This document shows positions 47,055 through 56,201 of a DNA stretch of 64,000 bases, in pieces. The notes beneath the pieces were generated by a model. That model saw only the letters and a program-made list of their open reading frames with translations, was not told where the DNA came from and made no database searches. The position numbers and the translations under genes were made by a program. Within the stretch, counting starts at the first letter, position 1, and every line of letters begins with the position of its first letter. Source of the stretch: Aliiroseovarius sp. M344 (GTDB taxonomy: Bacteria; Pseudomonadota; Alphaproteobacteria; Rhodobacterales; Rhodobacteraceae); the NCBI RefSeq assembly GCF_025140835.1, contig NZ_CP081153.1, forward strand, positions 2,480,001 to 2,544,000. The letters run 5' to 3'.

Positions 47055-47342
47055 TCAGGCAATGATGCCCATGATGTCGGATTCTTTCATGATCAGCAGC
47101 TCTTCACCGTCGATGGTGACTTCTGTGCCGGACCATTTGCCAAACAGGATTTTGTCACCTGCTTTGACGTCCATCGCGATGCGATCGCCGTCGTCGTCCT
47201 TTGCGCCTGCGCCAACAGAAACAACCAGACCTTCGGCCGGCTTTTCTTTTGCGCTTTCTGGAATGATCAACCCGCCGGCTGTTTTCTCGTCGCTTTCGAC
47301 GCGGCGGACCAATACGCGGTCATGCAATGGTGTGAATGCCAT
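47055..47342 (-). CDS. groES: Co-chaperonin GroES
   Basis: This 95-residue Hsp10 forms the lid of GroEL. It opens [16 protein letters not shown]. The mobile loop [11 protein letters not shown] is near residues 21-31. The roof loop and [11 protein letters not shown] follow. Length is typical. Regulation is by HrcA through the CIRCE element 34 bp upstream. Confidence 0.98.
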   Translation of the reverse strand: MAFTPLHDRVLVRRVESDEKTAGGLIIPESAKEKPAEGLVVSVGAGAKDDDGDRIAMDVKAGDKILFGKWSGTEVTIDGEELLIMKESDIMGIIA

Positions 47343-47375
47343 TTCTGAGGCTCCCTAAGCTCAGTTTCATTTCGC

Positions 47376-47402
47376 TTAGCACTCACCGGATGCGAGTGCT
47401 AA
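47376..47402 (-). promoter_or_regulatory. CIRCE operator upstream of groES
   Basis: TTAGCACTC-N9-GAGTGCTAA is a perfect match to the CIRCE consensus bound by the HrcA repressor. It is centred about 47 bp upstream of the groES start, so it controls groESL in the heat-shock response. Confidence 0.97.
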
Positions 47403-47606
47403 CGACGAAGAGTTAGGGAGTCGTACGAGGGGTGTCAAGCAATCGAAATAGTTTTCTGAGCTGCAACCATCTTTGGCCGGAACAAAGGCCTCTGCGTTGG
47501 CCCTAGCATGACGGCTTGGTCAGCCAGCCAATGCACATATCTGCCGTCAGCTATAAAACCCCATCGGGTAGAATTTCCAGTCGATGGTCCACCGCATCTA
47601 GCGAAC

Positions 47607-47654
47607 AGTCGCGCGAAAGGCAATTCATCCAGTCGCGCGAAAGGCAATTCATCC
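47607..47654. repeat. Perfect 24-bp tandem duplication
   Basis: The unit AGTCGCGCGAAAGGCAATTC plus ATCC occurs twice head to tail (47607-47630 and 47631-47654), ending 3 bp before the stop of the DUF2161 gene. The unit length is a multiple of three and would read as an eight-residue repeat (LDELPFAR) on the minus strand, but no supported gene contains it. The 315-bp gap 47343-47657 holds otherwise only the CIRCE site. Confidence 0.85.
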
Positions 47655-47657
47655 GGA

Positions 47658-48311
47658 TCAATCTTCCTGCGCCGCGCGTCCTTCCTCTGTCAGACCATAG
47701 ACACCACGCTCTACCCGCACAAACCAGCCATAGTGGTTGATCGCCATCATCCGGGTTGCCGTGGTAACGCCGGTGGCTTTCACCAGTGCAGCCCCCTTCA
47801 TCGGCCCCTCTTTCGCCAGAAACGCCGCCAGCTTCTCGGCGTCCTGCCGATAGGCCGTCACCACCTTGCCGCGCGTGCCGCCGGTGTTCGGGTCGCCCTC
47901 ACGTCGTTCAAATTCAGACAAAAGACGCGCGGTTTTCACTTTTGATTTGCGGGGCCGGAACGGGCTGGGATCGGCGTGCAATTGGACAAATCCATCCTTC
48001 AGGCGAACCGACAGCACACCCAGCCCTAGCCGCTTGCACAATCCGACATTTCCTTTGAACGCCCGCCATCCCGGTTTCCCCGACCAACGCGGCACGGCGA
48101 CATAGACCAAATCGGTTATCGCCTGCCGCGCCACGGCCTGTTGCAGAAGCGTCAGAGAAAACCCCGCCTTCAGCTCGACAATCGCCGGGTCTGCCCCCTC
48201 GCGCAGCGCCACAACATCCGCAGGTCCGACCTCGGATTTCACCTCATAGCCCAACCCTTCAAGCCAGGCCTTCACCGGGGCGTACAGCTCTGTTTCTGCG
48301 GGTTTGGCCAC
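47658..48311 (-). CDS. DUF2161 protein, putative PD-(D/E)XK phosphodiesterase
   Basis: This is a 217-residue cytoplasmic protein. The N-terminal part has the pattern GPADVVAL...PAIVELKAGFS, which supplies the Asp and ExK of a PD-(D/E)XK-type nuclease core near residues 29-50. The C-terminal half has a helix-turn-helix-like segment ending in GVYGLTEEGRA, typical of DUF2161. The frame runs 22 codons further upstream to an ATG, but the GTG at 48311 has AGGAG about 10 nt before it and starts at the conserved part. The biological role is unknown. Confidence 0.78.
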   Translation of the reverse strand: MAKPAETELYAPVKAWLEGLGYEVKSEVGPADVVALREGADPAIVELKAGFSLTLLQQAVARQAITDLVYVAVPRWSGKPGWRAFKGNVGLCKRLGLGVLSVRLKDGFVQLHADPSPFRPRKSKVKTARLLSEFERREGDPNTGGTRGKVVTAYRQDAEKLAAFLAKEGPMKGAALVKATGVTTATRMMAINHYGWFVRVERGVYGLTEEGRAAQED

Positions 48312-48507
48312 GGCGCGCGGTCTCCTGATCAGGGGCTTTGCGCAGTTTCGCGGCCCGGCGCGCCCTTCGCAACCCATTTACGAATTGACCTGCGCGCATG
48401 GCAAACTTTCTGCACTTGCATAAATGTTGGCCCTATCAGTGGTGACAAGCCTGATTTGCCTTCCTATAAGGCTCGCAACCTCGATGACACCAATACGGAT
48501 GACGCAC

Positions 48508-49428
48508 ATGACCACGCTAGTTTTCGGCCACAAATCCCCTGACACCGACTCGACCGGATCGCCCATCATCTGGGCGTGGTACCTGAACGAAATAAAAGGC
48601 GGCAACGCCGAGGCCGTACTTTTGGGCGAACCCAACACCGAAGCCGCATGGCTGCTGAAGCGCTGGGACCTGCCCAAGCCGCGCATCATCGCCGACGTGG
48701 CCGACGACCAGCCCTGCGTCGTCGTCGACACCAACAACCCCGCCGAGCTGCCCGCCAACATCAACGGCGCCGACTTGCAGGCGATCATCGACCACCACAA
48801 GCTGGTCGGCGGCCTTGAAACCAAAGGTGCAATCGACATCACCATCCGCCCCTTGGCCTGCACCGCGACCATCATGTACGATCTGATGGGTGACGATGTG
48901 GCGAAGATGCCCGATTGGGTCAAAGGCGCTGCCCTGACCTGCATCCTGTCTGACACGCTGGAGTTCCGCTCGCCGACCACCACCGACCGCGACCGCGACG
49001 TCGTGGCCACGCTGGCCGCCGATCTGGGTGTAAACGTAACCGAATACGCCGCCGAGATGTTCGCCGCCAAATCGGACGTGTCGGAGTTTTCAGACGCTGA
49101 ACTGATCCGCATGGATTCGAAAGAATACGAAGTCGCTGGCAAGAAATTCCGCGTGAGCGTTCTGGAAACCACCGCACCAGAAATCCCGCTGAACCGCAAA
49201 GCCAGCCTGATGGAGACCTTCAAAACGGTCGAAGCCGAAGACGGCGTCGATCAGGTCCTGCTGTTCGTCGTGGATATCCTGAAAGAGGAAGCCACCCTGC
49301 TGGTCCCCAACGATCTGGTGAAAACCGTGGCGGAGAAAAGCTTTGGGGCGAAGGTTGACGGCGACGCCGTTGTACTGCCAGGCATCATGAGCCGGAAGAA
49401 GCAGATTATTCCTAACCTGGCTGTGTAA
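48508..49428 (+). CDS. ppaC: Manganese-dependent inorganic pyrophosphatase
   Basis: This family II pyrophosphatase splits PPi to phosphate and drives biosynthesis. It has 306 residues. The DHH domain motifs are FGHKSPDTDS near the N-terminus (His, Asp metal ligands), VVDTN near 75 and the DHHK motif near 97-100. The C-terminal DHHA2 domain includes ...SRKKQIIP at the end, with the active-site RKK. The upstream frame continues, but the ATG at 48508 starts the family protein. It has a terminator after it. Confidence 0.95.
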   Translation: MTTLVFGHKSPDTDSTGSPIIWAWYLNEIKGGNAEAVLLGEPNTEAAWLLKRWDLPKPRIIADVADDQPCVVVDTNNPAELPANINGADLQAIIDHHKLVGGLETKGAIDITIRPLACTATIMYDLMGDDVAKMPDWVKGAALTCILSDTLEFRSPTTTDRDRDVVATLAADLGVNVTEYAAEMFAAKSDVSEFSDAELIRMDSKEYEVAGKKFRVSVLETTAPEIPLNRKASLMETFKTVEAEDGVDQVLLFVVDILKEEATLLVPNDLVKTVAEKSFGAKVDGDAVVLPGIMSRKKQIIPNLAV

Positions 49429-49449
49429 TTCCTTTGGATATAAAACGAG

Positions 49450-49478
49450 GAGGCCCGAGCATTCGGTTGGGCCTTTTT
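49450..49478 (+). terminator. Rho-independent terminator after ppaC
   Basis: The stem AGGCCCGA/TTGGGCCT, with one mismatch and a small loop, is followed by TTTTT. It lies 22 bp after the ppaC stop. Confidence 0.85.
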
Positions 49479-49520
49479 CGTTGAAAGCCGCTGGCGCACC
49501 GGCGCAGCGCAAACATTCAC

Positions 49521-50168
49521 TTAAATATCTAAATTAATATCCACTTCGTGCGGGAATTCCCCTTTTGCGATATACTCGAGCTCTTCCGCGGTTGATTTGC
49601 GCCCCAGAACTTCATTTCGATGCGCGTGGCGGCCAAATCGCGCGATCACCGCACGATGTTTTCTTGGCTGACCAGCCCCGAATTTATAACCGTCCTTAAG
49701 GTGTTCCGGTGCTTCTTCGACGATCTTGTCGGCAATTTCGATGGCCCGATCCAAATTGGACATGTGCTGGGCGCATTCGCAATGCTCTAACGGCAGCTTG
49801 AACACGGATTTGTACCAAACGTTTTCAAGCGCATCGAAATGCCCGTTCTCTAAACCTTCAAGACACAACGCCAACGCTTTGGGGTCTTGCGAAAAAGCCT
49901 TGGGTGTTCCCGCCCAAACGGTCCTTGGGAACTGATCAAGAAGCACAATCAAGGCAAGCCGCCCAAGTGCTGACTTTGACCAATCATCATACTCACCCGA
50001 GGCCGCACGTTCTGTAACCTTTGTGTATTTCTTAAGAATCTCCTTATTTGCGCCACCGCGCATCCGCCACATCCACAATTCCATGTGCCGTTTCGGCTCC
50101 GGGTTGGGACCATCCGGGAACCAGAATTCGAGTATCTCGTCAGGCGTTACATCTGATTGGTTTGTCAT
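49521..50168 (-). CDS. DUF924-family protein
   Basis: This is a 215-residue all-helical protein resembling the TPR-like DUF924 family. Typical elements are EILEFWFPDG at the start, LALIVLLDQFPRTVWAG near 75-92, FKLPLEHCE near 125 and RFGRHAHRNEVLGR near 180-193. It has no signal peptide. The function of the family is unknown. The region 50169-50340 downstream of its start holds no feature I can name. Confidence 0.85.
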   Translation of the reverse strand: MTNQSDVTPDEILEFWFPDGPNPEPKRHMELWMWRMRGGANKEILKKYTKVTERAASGEYDDWSKSALGRLALIVLLDQFPRTVWAGTPKAFSQDPKALALCLEGLENGHFDALENVWYKSVFKLPLEHCECAQHMSNLDRAIEIADKIVEEAPEHLKDGYKFGAGQPRKHRAVIARFGRHAHRNEVLGRKSTAEELEYIAKGEFPHEVDINLDI

Positions 50169-50340
50169 CTCGAACCTTTCCTAAGCGCGGCAAACAATGG
50201 ACAGCGAACCAACTCGGAAACAAGCCGACTTCTCTAGTGTAGCTGACAGAACGAAACACGCCAAATCTCAAAGTGGATTACCTCCCCCTAGCCACCTCCC
50301 GTTCCCTCTGCCATATCTGCGCTAATCAAGGAGCCTCCCA

Positions 50341-51213
50341 ATGACCCATATCATCGAAAGCCTCAGCGACATTTCCAGCAACTACGACGCCTATTTCGTC
50401 GATCTCTGGGGTTGCGTTCATGATGGCGTGCATCCTTTCCCGGACGCTGTTGAGGCATTACGCAAAGTCCGTGCGAATGGTGGTTTCGTCGTGCTTGTGA
50501 CCAACGCACCGCGTCACAGGACCTCGGTCGAGGCGCAGTTGGATCAGATCGGCGTACCGCTTGATTGCTGGGACACGATTGCGACCTCAGGCGACAGCGC
50601 GCGGGCGGCGATGTTCACTGGCGCAGTGGGCAACAAGGTCTGGTTCATGGGCGAAGCGCACGACCGGTCCTTCTTCGACCCGCTCGCCATCATCGACGAT
50701 CCCGTCGACATCAAAGAAGTCGCGTTGAACGAGGCCGAAGGAATTATCTGTTGCGGCCCCTTTGACCCGCATGCCCATCCCGACGGGCTGCGGCCTCAGC
50801 TTCTTTTGGCCAAGCAGAACGGACTGAAGCTGCTCTGCGCCAATCCGGACATCGTGGTGGATCGCGGCGAAACGCGGGAATGGTGCGCGGGGGCCGTTGC
50901 GCAGCTTTACACAGAAATGGGCGGCGAAAGCCTGTATTTCGGCAAGCCGCATCCCCCGATCTATGACCTCGCGCGGCGTCGCATGGCGGCCGATGGTCGG
51001 CTCATCGATGATAGCCGCATTCTGGCCATTGGCGACGGTATCCTGACCGACATCAGAGGCGCACAGGGCGAAGATATTGATTCTTTGTTCATCACCGGCG
51101 GGCTGGCGCGTGCGGAAACACAGACAGATCGGCAGCCAGACTCAGAGGCGCTTGGGCGGTTTGTCGCAGCCGAGATGATCACGCCGACCTTTGCCATTGG
51201 CTACTTACGCTAG
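50341..51213 (+). CDS. HAD-type hydrolase (TIGR01459 / NagD-like)
   Basis: This is a 290-residue cytoplasmic phosphatase of the HAD class IIA type. Motif I is in FVDLWGCVHDG near 18-28, in which the second Asp is replaced by Gly-Cys spacing (DLWGCVHDG) as in the TIGR01459 group. Motif II is VTNAPRHR. A NagD-type cap lies in the middle. Motif IV is GDGILTDIRGA near 240. The substrate is unknown. The stretch 51214-51410 after it contains nothing I can identify. Confidence 0.85.
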   Translation: MTHIIESLSDISSNYDAYFVDLWGCVHDGVHPFPDAVEALRKVRANGGFVVLVTNAPRHRTSVEAQLDQIGVPLDCWDTIATSGDSARAAMFTGAVGNKVWFMGEAHDRSFFDPLAIIDDPVDIKEVALNEAEGIICCGPFDPHAHPDGLRPQLLLAKQNGLKLLCANPDIVVDRGETREWCAGAVAQLYTEMGGESLYFGKPHPPIYDLARRRMAADGRLIDDSRILAIGDGILTDIRGAQGEDIDSLFITGGLARAETQTDRQPDSEALGRFVAAEMITPTFAIGYLR

Positions 51214-51410
51214 GGTTAACTCCTTTGTGAGCCTTACATAGAAGGATCAAACGGGCTGCCGAAAAGTCGCAACCCGCCTGTCTTGGATAATTCCAGCCCG
51301 ACGGTGTCGATCAATCCAGATCACATTTCTTCTTGATTTTCTGCGACTGCAAAGTAATATTATTGCCAATCCAGAAGGCTATTGGTCTTTTTATAACCCG
51401 GAGGATCCAG

Positions 51411-51854
51411 ATGTTGGACAATTTCCCGCGTGGCACGATCTGCATTGAAGAGCTGGAAATCGGCATGTCGCGGCATGTCACAAAGGAAGTGACAGATCGG
51501 GATATCGAGATGTTCGCCGAGATTTCGACAGACCGGAACCCGGTGCATCTGGATGACGATTATGCCAATGACACGATTTTTGAGGGGCGAATTGCCCACG
51601 GGATGCTGACGGCCGGCCTGATCTCGGCCGTGATCGGCGAACAGCTTCCGGGACATGGCACCATCTATATGGGCCAAAGCCTGACCTTCCTGGCCCCGGT
51701 GCGCCCCGGCGATACCGTGCGTGCAGAAGTCACCGTGATGGAGATTGACCACGCCAAACGGCGCGTGACACTCAAGACAGAATGTCTGGTGGATGGCAAA
51801 CCCGTGCTGAAGGGTGAAGCCAAGGTTCTGGCACCGTCAGCCAAGTTCGACTGA
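51411..51854 (+). CDS. MaoC-family (R)-specific enoyl-CoA hydratase
   Basis: This is a 147-residue single hot-dog hydratase. The signature is in FAEISTDRNPVHLDDDYA near 36-55 (catalytic Asp and His) followed by FEGRIAHGMLTAGLIS. It probably hydrates 2-enoyl-CoA to (R)-3-hydroxyacyl-CoA, for polyhydroxyalkanoate or fatty-acid metabolism. The start has GGAGGATC upstream. The frame is open upstream but lacks a site there. It lies 76 bp before ribF. Confidence 0.9.
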   Translation: MLDNFPRGTICIEELEIGMSRHVTKEVTDRDIEMFAEISTDRNPVHLDDDYANDTIFEGRIAHGMLTAGLISAVIGEQLPGHGTIYMGQSLTFLAPVRPGDTVRAEVTVMEIDHAKRRVTLKTECLVDGKPVLKGEAKVLAPSAKFD

Positions 51855-51930
51855 CGCATCCGAACAGTAAATCCAACCGCCTGTCGCCGCTGGGCTTGCA
51901 CCTGTGCGCTGTGAGCGATAATGCCAGCAC

Positions 51931-52869
51931 ATGCGGATCATTCGAGATTATCAGTTTGTTGAAGAAGCAGATCGCGGCGCCTCGGCCGCGATTGGAAATT
52001 TCGATGGCGTGCATCTTGGCCACCAATACGTGATTGACATTGCGCGTGCGCAGGCCAAGACCAGCCAGACACCGCTGGGTGTCATGACATTCGAACCGCA
52101 TCCCCGTCAGTATTTCGCCCCCCACTCTGCGCCGTTTCGGTTGATGGGGGTGGATGCCCGCGCGCACCGGTTGGAAAAGCTGGGGGTTGAGCGGCTCTAT
52201 GAACTGAGTTTCAACGACACGCTCTCTGCGCTGACCCCGGACGAATTTGCGCAACGGGTGATCGTGGACGGGCTGGGGTTAAGCCACGTGGTCATTGGCG
52301 AAGATTTCCATTTTGGCAAAGGGCGTGCCGGAAAATCGGCCGATATGGTCCAATTGGGTGAACAGTTGGGTTTTGGCGTAACGGTTGCCCCGCTTATGTC
52401 TGACGAGGTTGGCGAGGTCAGTTCGACCGCAATCCGCGAGGCGCTGACCGACGGGCGCCCGCGCGACGCTGCACGCATGTTGGGGCATTGGCACCGGATC
52501 GAAGGCGAAGTCATTCGCGGCGACCAGCGCGGCCGCGATCTGGGTTACCCGACAGCAAACTTGTCCATCGCCGATCTGCACCCGCCCAGATTCGGGGTCT
52601 ATGTTGTCGAAGTCGATATTCTGACAGGACCGCACAAGGGCAGCTATGGCGGGGCCGCGTCAATGGGCACACGACCAATGTTTGGTGAGAACCTTCCCAA
52701 CATCGAAAGCTTCATTTTTGATTTCTCAGGCGATATTTATGGCGAGGAAATCTCGGTCGCCCTGATCGAATACCTGCGCCCGGAAGAAGTTTTTGACGGG
52801 CTTGATGCCCTAATCGCCCAGATGGACACCGATTGCGCCCGCGCGCGTGACATTCTGGCGAAGGTATGA
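51931..52869 (+). CDS. ribF: Bifunctional riboflavin kinase / FAD synthetase
   Basis: This enzyme makes FMN and FAD from riboflavin. It has 312 residues. The N-terminal FAD synthetase (about 1-185) has the nucleotidyltransferase motif GNFDGVHLGHQ near 22-32 and STAIREALTDG near 165. The C-terminal riboflavin kinase (about 185-308) has RGRDLGYPTANL near 198-209 and the beta-barrel GVYVV. It precedes a Dabb-type gene by 9 bp, so the two probably form an operon. Confidence 0.95.
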   Translation: MRIIRDYQFVEEADRGASAAIGNFDGVHLGHQYVIDIARAQAKTSQTPLGVMTFEPHPRQYFAPHSAPFRLMGVDARAHRLEKLGVERLYELSFNDTLSALTPDEFAQRVIVDGLGLSHVVIGEDFHFGKGRAGKSADMVQLGEQLGFGVTVAPLMSDEVGEVSSTAIREALTDGRPRDAARMLGHWHRIEGEVIRGDQRGRDLGYPTANLSIADLHPPRFGVYVVEVDILTGPHKGSYGGAASMGTRPMFGENLPNIESFIFDFSGDIYGEEISVALIEYLRPEEVFDGLDALIAQMDTDCARARDILAKV

Positions 52870-52878
52870 GGTCGCAAA

Positions 52879-53172
52879 ATGATCCGACACATCGTATTTT
52901 TCACCGCCAAGCGATCGGAGGATCGTGACACCATCCGCAGCGGTCTGGAGCTTCTGAAAGACATCCCGCACAGCCTGCGCCTTGAGGTCGCCGAAAATTT
53001 CGCGACAGACCCGATCCCCGGCCCCTCGCCCGATGTGGTTGTCTATGGCGAATTCGAGGATGAGGCCCAGCTTGCCGCCTATAAAGCCCATCCGCTGTAC
53101 GAACAATCAATCGCGCGGGTGCGCCCCCTGCGCGAGTTGCGGATCGCGGCGGACTTCACGGCCAGCCAATGA
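52879..53172 (+). CDS. Dabb-family small protein (stress-responsive A/B barrel)
   Basis: This 97-residue ferredoxin-like fold protein starts MIRHIVFFTAK, as Dabb proteins do, and has a YGEFEDEAQLAAYKAHPLY segment near 53-71. The family forms dimers and includes heat-stable plant proteins and some enzymes. No specific reaction can be assigned. Its TGA overlaps the next ATG (ATGA). Confidence 0.85.
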   Translation: MIRHIVFFTAKRSEDRDTIRSGLELLKDIPHSLRLEVAENFATDPIPGPSPDVVVYGEFEDEAQLAAYKAHPLYEQSIARVRPLRELRIAADFTASQ

Positions 53173-53621
53173 CAATGGGGTTGCGCAAGAAATTCTGGAA
53201 CCTCCCGCTGGACAGCCTGACCAAGTCGGAATGGGAAGCGTTGTGCGATGGCTGCGGCAAATGTTGCCTGAACAAGCTGGAAGATGAAGACACCGGCGAC
53301 GTGGTGTTCACTCGCGTGGCCTGCCGCTTGCTGGACGGCGATACCTGCCGTTGTTCGCAATATGACATCCGCCTGCAATTCGTGCCGGAATGTATCGTCC
53401 TGACCCCGGAAAACATCGGCGAAACTGCTTATTTCATGCCCGCCACCTGCGCCTATCGCCTGCGCCACGAAGGCAAACCGTTGGAGGATTGGCATCCGCT
53501 TGTGTCCGGCGATCCAGACAGCGTTCACAAGGCAGGTCGCAGCGTTATGGGATGGACTGTCCCCGAATTTGAAGTTCCCGAAGACGAATGGGAAGACCAC
53601 CTGATTGAGGAACCTCACTGA
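53169..53621 (+). CDS. YcgN-family cysteine cluster protein (UPF0260)
   Basis: This 150-residue protein has a conserved cysteine cluster: CDGCGKCC near 26-33, then TRVACRLLDGDTCRCSQY near 48-66, and PATCAYRL near 90. The pattern suggests a metal or Fe-S site, but the function is unknown. It overlaps the Dabb stop by 4 bp and the next gene by 1 bp, so all three are probably co-translated. Confidence 0.88.
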   Translation: MTMGLRKKFWNLPLDSLTKSEWEALCDGCGKCCLNKLEDEDTGDVVFTRVACRLLDGDTCRCSQYDIRLQFVPECIVLTPENIGETAYFMPATCAYRLRHEGKPLEDWHPLVSGDPDSVHKAGRSVMGWTVPEFEVPEDEWEDHLIEEPH

Positions 53622-54670
53622 TGTTTTTTGCCTCTGACAATTCCGGCCCGGCCCACCCCAAGGTGATCGAAGCGCTGACCCGCGCCAACGAGGGATACGC
53701 CATGCCCTATGGCGCCGATGCTATCATGGACGAGGTACGCGCACGTATCCGCGAGATTTTCGAAGCTCCGGAAGCCGCAGTTTATCTGGTGGCCACCGGC
53801 ACGGCCGCAAATTCGATCAGCCTCGCCACCCTGTCGAAACCATGGGACACCATCTTTTGCGCGACACAGGCGCATATCCACGAAGACGAGTGCAACGCGC
53901 CAGAATTCTATACGGGCGGCGCCAAACTGACCCTCGTCACGTCTGATCATGCCAAAATCTCTCCTGCCGCTTTGCGCCGTGCTGTTGAGGCCGAAGAAGG
54001 ACGGGGCGTGCATGGTCCGCAACGTGGCCCGGTGTCGATCACCAACGTGACCGAACGCGGCACGGTCTATTCTGTGGCCGAGTTGACCGCGTTGTGCGAC
54101 ATCGCGAAATCCTTTGACCTGCCCACCCATCTGGACGGTGCGCGCTTTGCAAATGCGTTGGTCACACTTGGCTGCACGCCAGCCGAGATGACATGGAAGG
54201 CCGGCATCGATGCGGTCAGCTTTGGTGGCACCAAGAACGGCTGTATGGGCGTCGAAGCAGTGATCTTTTTTGACCCAAAACACGCGTGGGAATTTGAGCT
54301 ACGACGCAAGCGCGGTGCGCATCTGTTTTCCAAACACCGGTATCTGTCGGCGCAGATGCTGGCCTATCTGACAGGCGATCTGTGGCTGGACCTCGCCCAG
54401 CGTTCAAACGCCGCCAACGCGCGGTTGGTGCGTGGGTTGAAGCAAATCGAAGGCGTGTCGTTCCTGCATGAACCTGACGCCAATATGAGCTTCGCTGGAT
54501 GGAGCCGCGCGGGCCATCAGCGCCTGCACGACGCGGGTGCTGCTTATTACATCTGGGAAGGGACGCTGGACGGCCCCGACCCGGACGAAGTGCTGACCGC
54601 GCGCATGGTGACGGACTGGTCGATGACCGACGCCAATATTGATCGGTTTCTTGATCTGGTGCGCGGCTAA
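53621..54670 (+). CDS. ltaE: Low-specificity L-threonine aldolase (beta-eliminating lyase family)
   Basis: This PLP-dependent enzyme cleaves L-threonine or allo-threonine to glycine and acetaldehyde. It has 349 residues. The start FFASDNSGPAHPKV is characteristic. The PLP lysine is expected in SFGGTKNGCMG near 207-217, with DGARFANAL before it (Asp binding PLP nitrogen). The substrate range may include other beta-hydroxy amino acids. Its TAA overlaps the convergent hydrolase stop by 3-4 bp. Confidence 0.9.
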   Translation: MFFASDNSGPAHPKVIEALTRANEGYAMPYGADAIMDEVRARIREIFEAPEAAVYLVATGTAANSISLATLSKPWDTIFCATQAHIHEDECNAPEFYTGGAKLTLVTSDHAKISPAALRRAVEAEEGRGVHGPQRGPVSITNVTERGTVYSVAELTALCDIAKSFDLPTHLDGARFANALVTLGCTPAEMTWKAGIDAVSFGGTKNGCMGVEAVIFFDPKHAWEFELRRKRGAHLFSKHRYLSAQMLAYLTGDLWLDLAQRSNAANARLVRGLKQIEGVSFLHEPDANMSFAGWSRAGHQRLHDAGAAYYIWEGTLDGPDPDEVLTARMVTDWSMTDANIDRFLDLVRG

Positions 54671-55497
54671 AGTCTGCGCGACTCGGTCTGGTTTAGGAAC
54701 GCGGATATGGCGTCGCCGACCTCTTTGGCGTGCGTGATCGGGGCCATGTGCCCCGCATCTGCGAAGACGCGCCGCTGAACGTTTGGCAGGCGCGCGGACA
54801 GCACGTCATGCACCGCCCTGACCAGGGCTGGGGACCGCCCACCCTCCATCAACAGGACCGGGATGTTTAACCGTTCCAACGCACCAGGTGCAGCCTGCCC
54901 ATGAATGTCGTCATGGGTCACCGATTTCCCGGCTGGGATCAGGTGAATCCGTCGCGCCATATCCTCGCGCAATGCCATCGGGAGCACTTGCCATGCCGCG
55001 TCACGACCCCACATCACGTTGAACAGGCGCGCAGCCTCCATCCTGTCACCGGCGCGCATCGCATCTGCGAAGGGTCCGTTCATATAGTCGAAATTCTCGG
55101 CGTATGCCGGATGGTCCTTCGCCGCCGCAAACAACACCGGTTCGAAAAGCGTTAGGCTTCGAACGCTGTCTGGGCGGCGTTGCGCAAGCCGAAGGGCAAT
55201 CGTCCCCCCGAAACTGTGCCCGATCAGGTCAACCGGCCCGGTGGTTTCTTGATCCAACAATGCCTCGGCGATGTGCACGGCCGTGTCCTGATAATCACCA
55301 ATCTTATCCCAATCTGCACTGCGCCCATGGCCGGGCAGATCAAGCGCCAACATGGTCAAATCGCCTGACAGGCGTTTTTCCAATCCGCGCCACGCTCCTG
55401 AATGGGCCAGGGAACAATGCACCAAAAGCGCCGTGCGCAGGCCATAACCTGAACGGTGCCAATAGGTCTCATGACCCGTAAATGTCTGTAGATTCAT
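54667..55497 (-). CDS. Alpha/beta hydrolase
   Basis: This is a 276-residue cytoplasmic hydrolase. The oxyanion motif is LLVHCSLAHSG near 23-34. The nucleophile elbow GHSFGG is near 97-102. The acid is probably in VLLMEGGRSPAL near 215, and the histidine is in ADAGHMAPITH near 245. It follows the 2-hydroxychromene-2-carboxylate isomerase-like gene by 2 bp, which suggests a shared aromatic or xenobiotic catabolic step, but the substrate is unknown. Confidence 0.85.
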   Translation of the reverse strand: MNLQTFTGHETYWHRSGYGLRTALLVHCSLAHSGAWRGLEKRLSGDLTMLALDLPGHGRSADWDKIGDYQDTAVHIAEALLDQETTGPVDLIGHSFGGTIALRLAQRRPDSVRSLTLFEPVLFAAAKDHPAYAENFDYMNGPFADAMRAGDRMEAARLFNVMWGRDAAWQVLPMALREDMARRIHLIPAGKSVTHDDIHGQAAPGALERLNIPVLLMEGGRSPALVRAVHDVLSARLPNVQRRVFADAGHMAPITHAKEVGDAISAFLNQTESRRL

Positions 55498-55499
55498 GC

Positions 55500-56096
55500 T
55501 TAATTGGCACTCAGATGGGCATCCAGCGCCTCCAGACGGTCCTGCCCCCAGAACCTTTCCCCATCATCACAGATATAGAAGGGCGACCCAAACACCCCGG
55601 CACTGACTCCATCTTCAAGGTTGCGGCCATAAGCCTCTGCGCCTGCCAGCAAGCCCCTATCGGCTAGGCTGGGGTCAAAGCCTGCGTCGGTTAAGCAAGC
55701 CTTGATGACTTCGTCCTGAGCGATGTCTTTTTCGCCTGCCCAACAAGCCCGCATGATCCCTTGAACCAGAGCGGCAACATCCCCGCCACCTGCCGATTGC
55801 GCCGCTATGATCGCATAAGAAGCAGGTGCCCCGTTGGTGGGCCAATGAGCCGGGGTGTGGTTCATCGGCATAGCGAGGGTTTTGGACCAGCGCTTCAGCT
55901 CCTGCATCCGATATTCCATGCGGGCGGGGTGGCGATCCTTGGGTAAGGTGCCCCCGGTTCGGGTCAACAATTGGCCGATATCCAGCGGCTTATAGGTGAT
56001 CACCGCCCCGTGGCGCGATGCGATGTCTTCCAGTCGCGAACCGGCCAAATAGGCCCAAGGCGACAACACTGTGAAATAATAGTCGATCTGCTTCAT
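55500..56096 (-). CDS. 2-hydroxychromene-2-carboxylate isomerase (DsbA/GST-kappa fold)
   Basis: This is a 198-residue thioredoxin-fold protein. It starts KQIDYYFTVLSPWAYLAG with the conserved SPWAY in place of a CxxC, as expected for glutathione-dependent isomerases of naphthalene catabolism (NahD). YKPLDIGQLL, GVFGSPFYICDDGERFWGQDRL near the C-terminus are family marks. No other naphthalene genes are nearby, so the natural substrate may differ. Confidence 0.88.
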   Translation of the reverse strand: MKQIDYYFTVLSPWAYLAGSRLEDIASRHGAVITYKPLDIGQLLTRTGGTLPKDRHPARMEYRMQELKRWSKTLAMPMNHTPAHWPTNGAPASYAIIAAQSAGGGDVAALVQGIMRACWAGEKDIAQDEVIKACLTDAGFDPSLADRGLLAGAEAYGRNLEDGVSAGVFGSPFYICDDGERFWGQDRLEALDAHLSAN

Positions 56097-56201
56097 TTTT
56101 CCGGTCCCTGTTGCGCCAATGCTGTTTCAAGGAATCTATCGCGATGGTAAGGGGTGTCAACGTCACGATTCTGTCATACTGACCACCCGGGGACCGCTGC
56201 C

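Noticed and set aside
47435..47647. 70-residue minus-strand reading frame starting inside the 24-bp tandem repeat
   Set aside because: No ribosome site, no recognisable family, and it lies in the groESL upstream region; kept only as part of the repeat finding.
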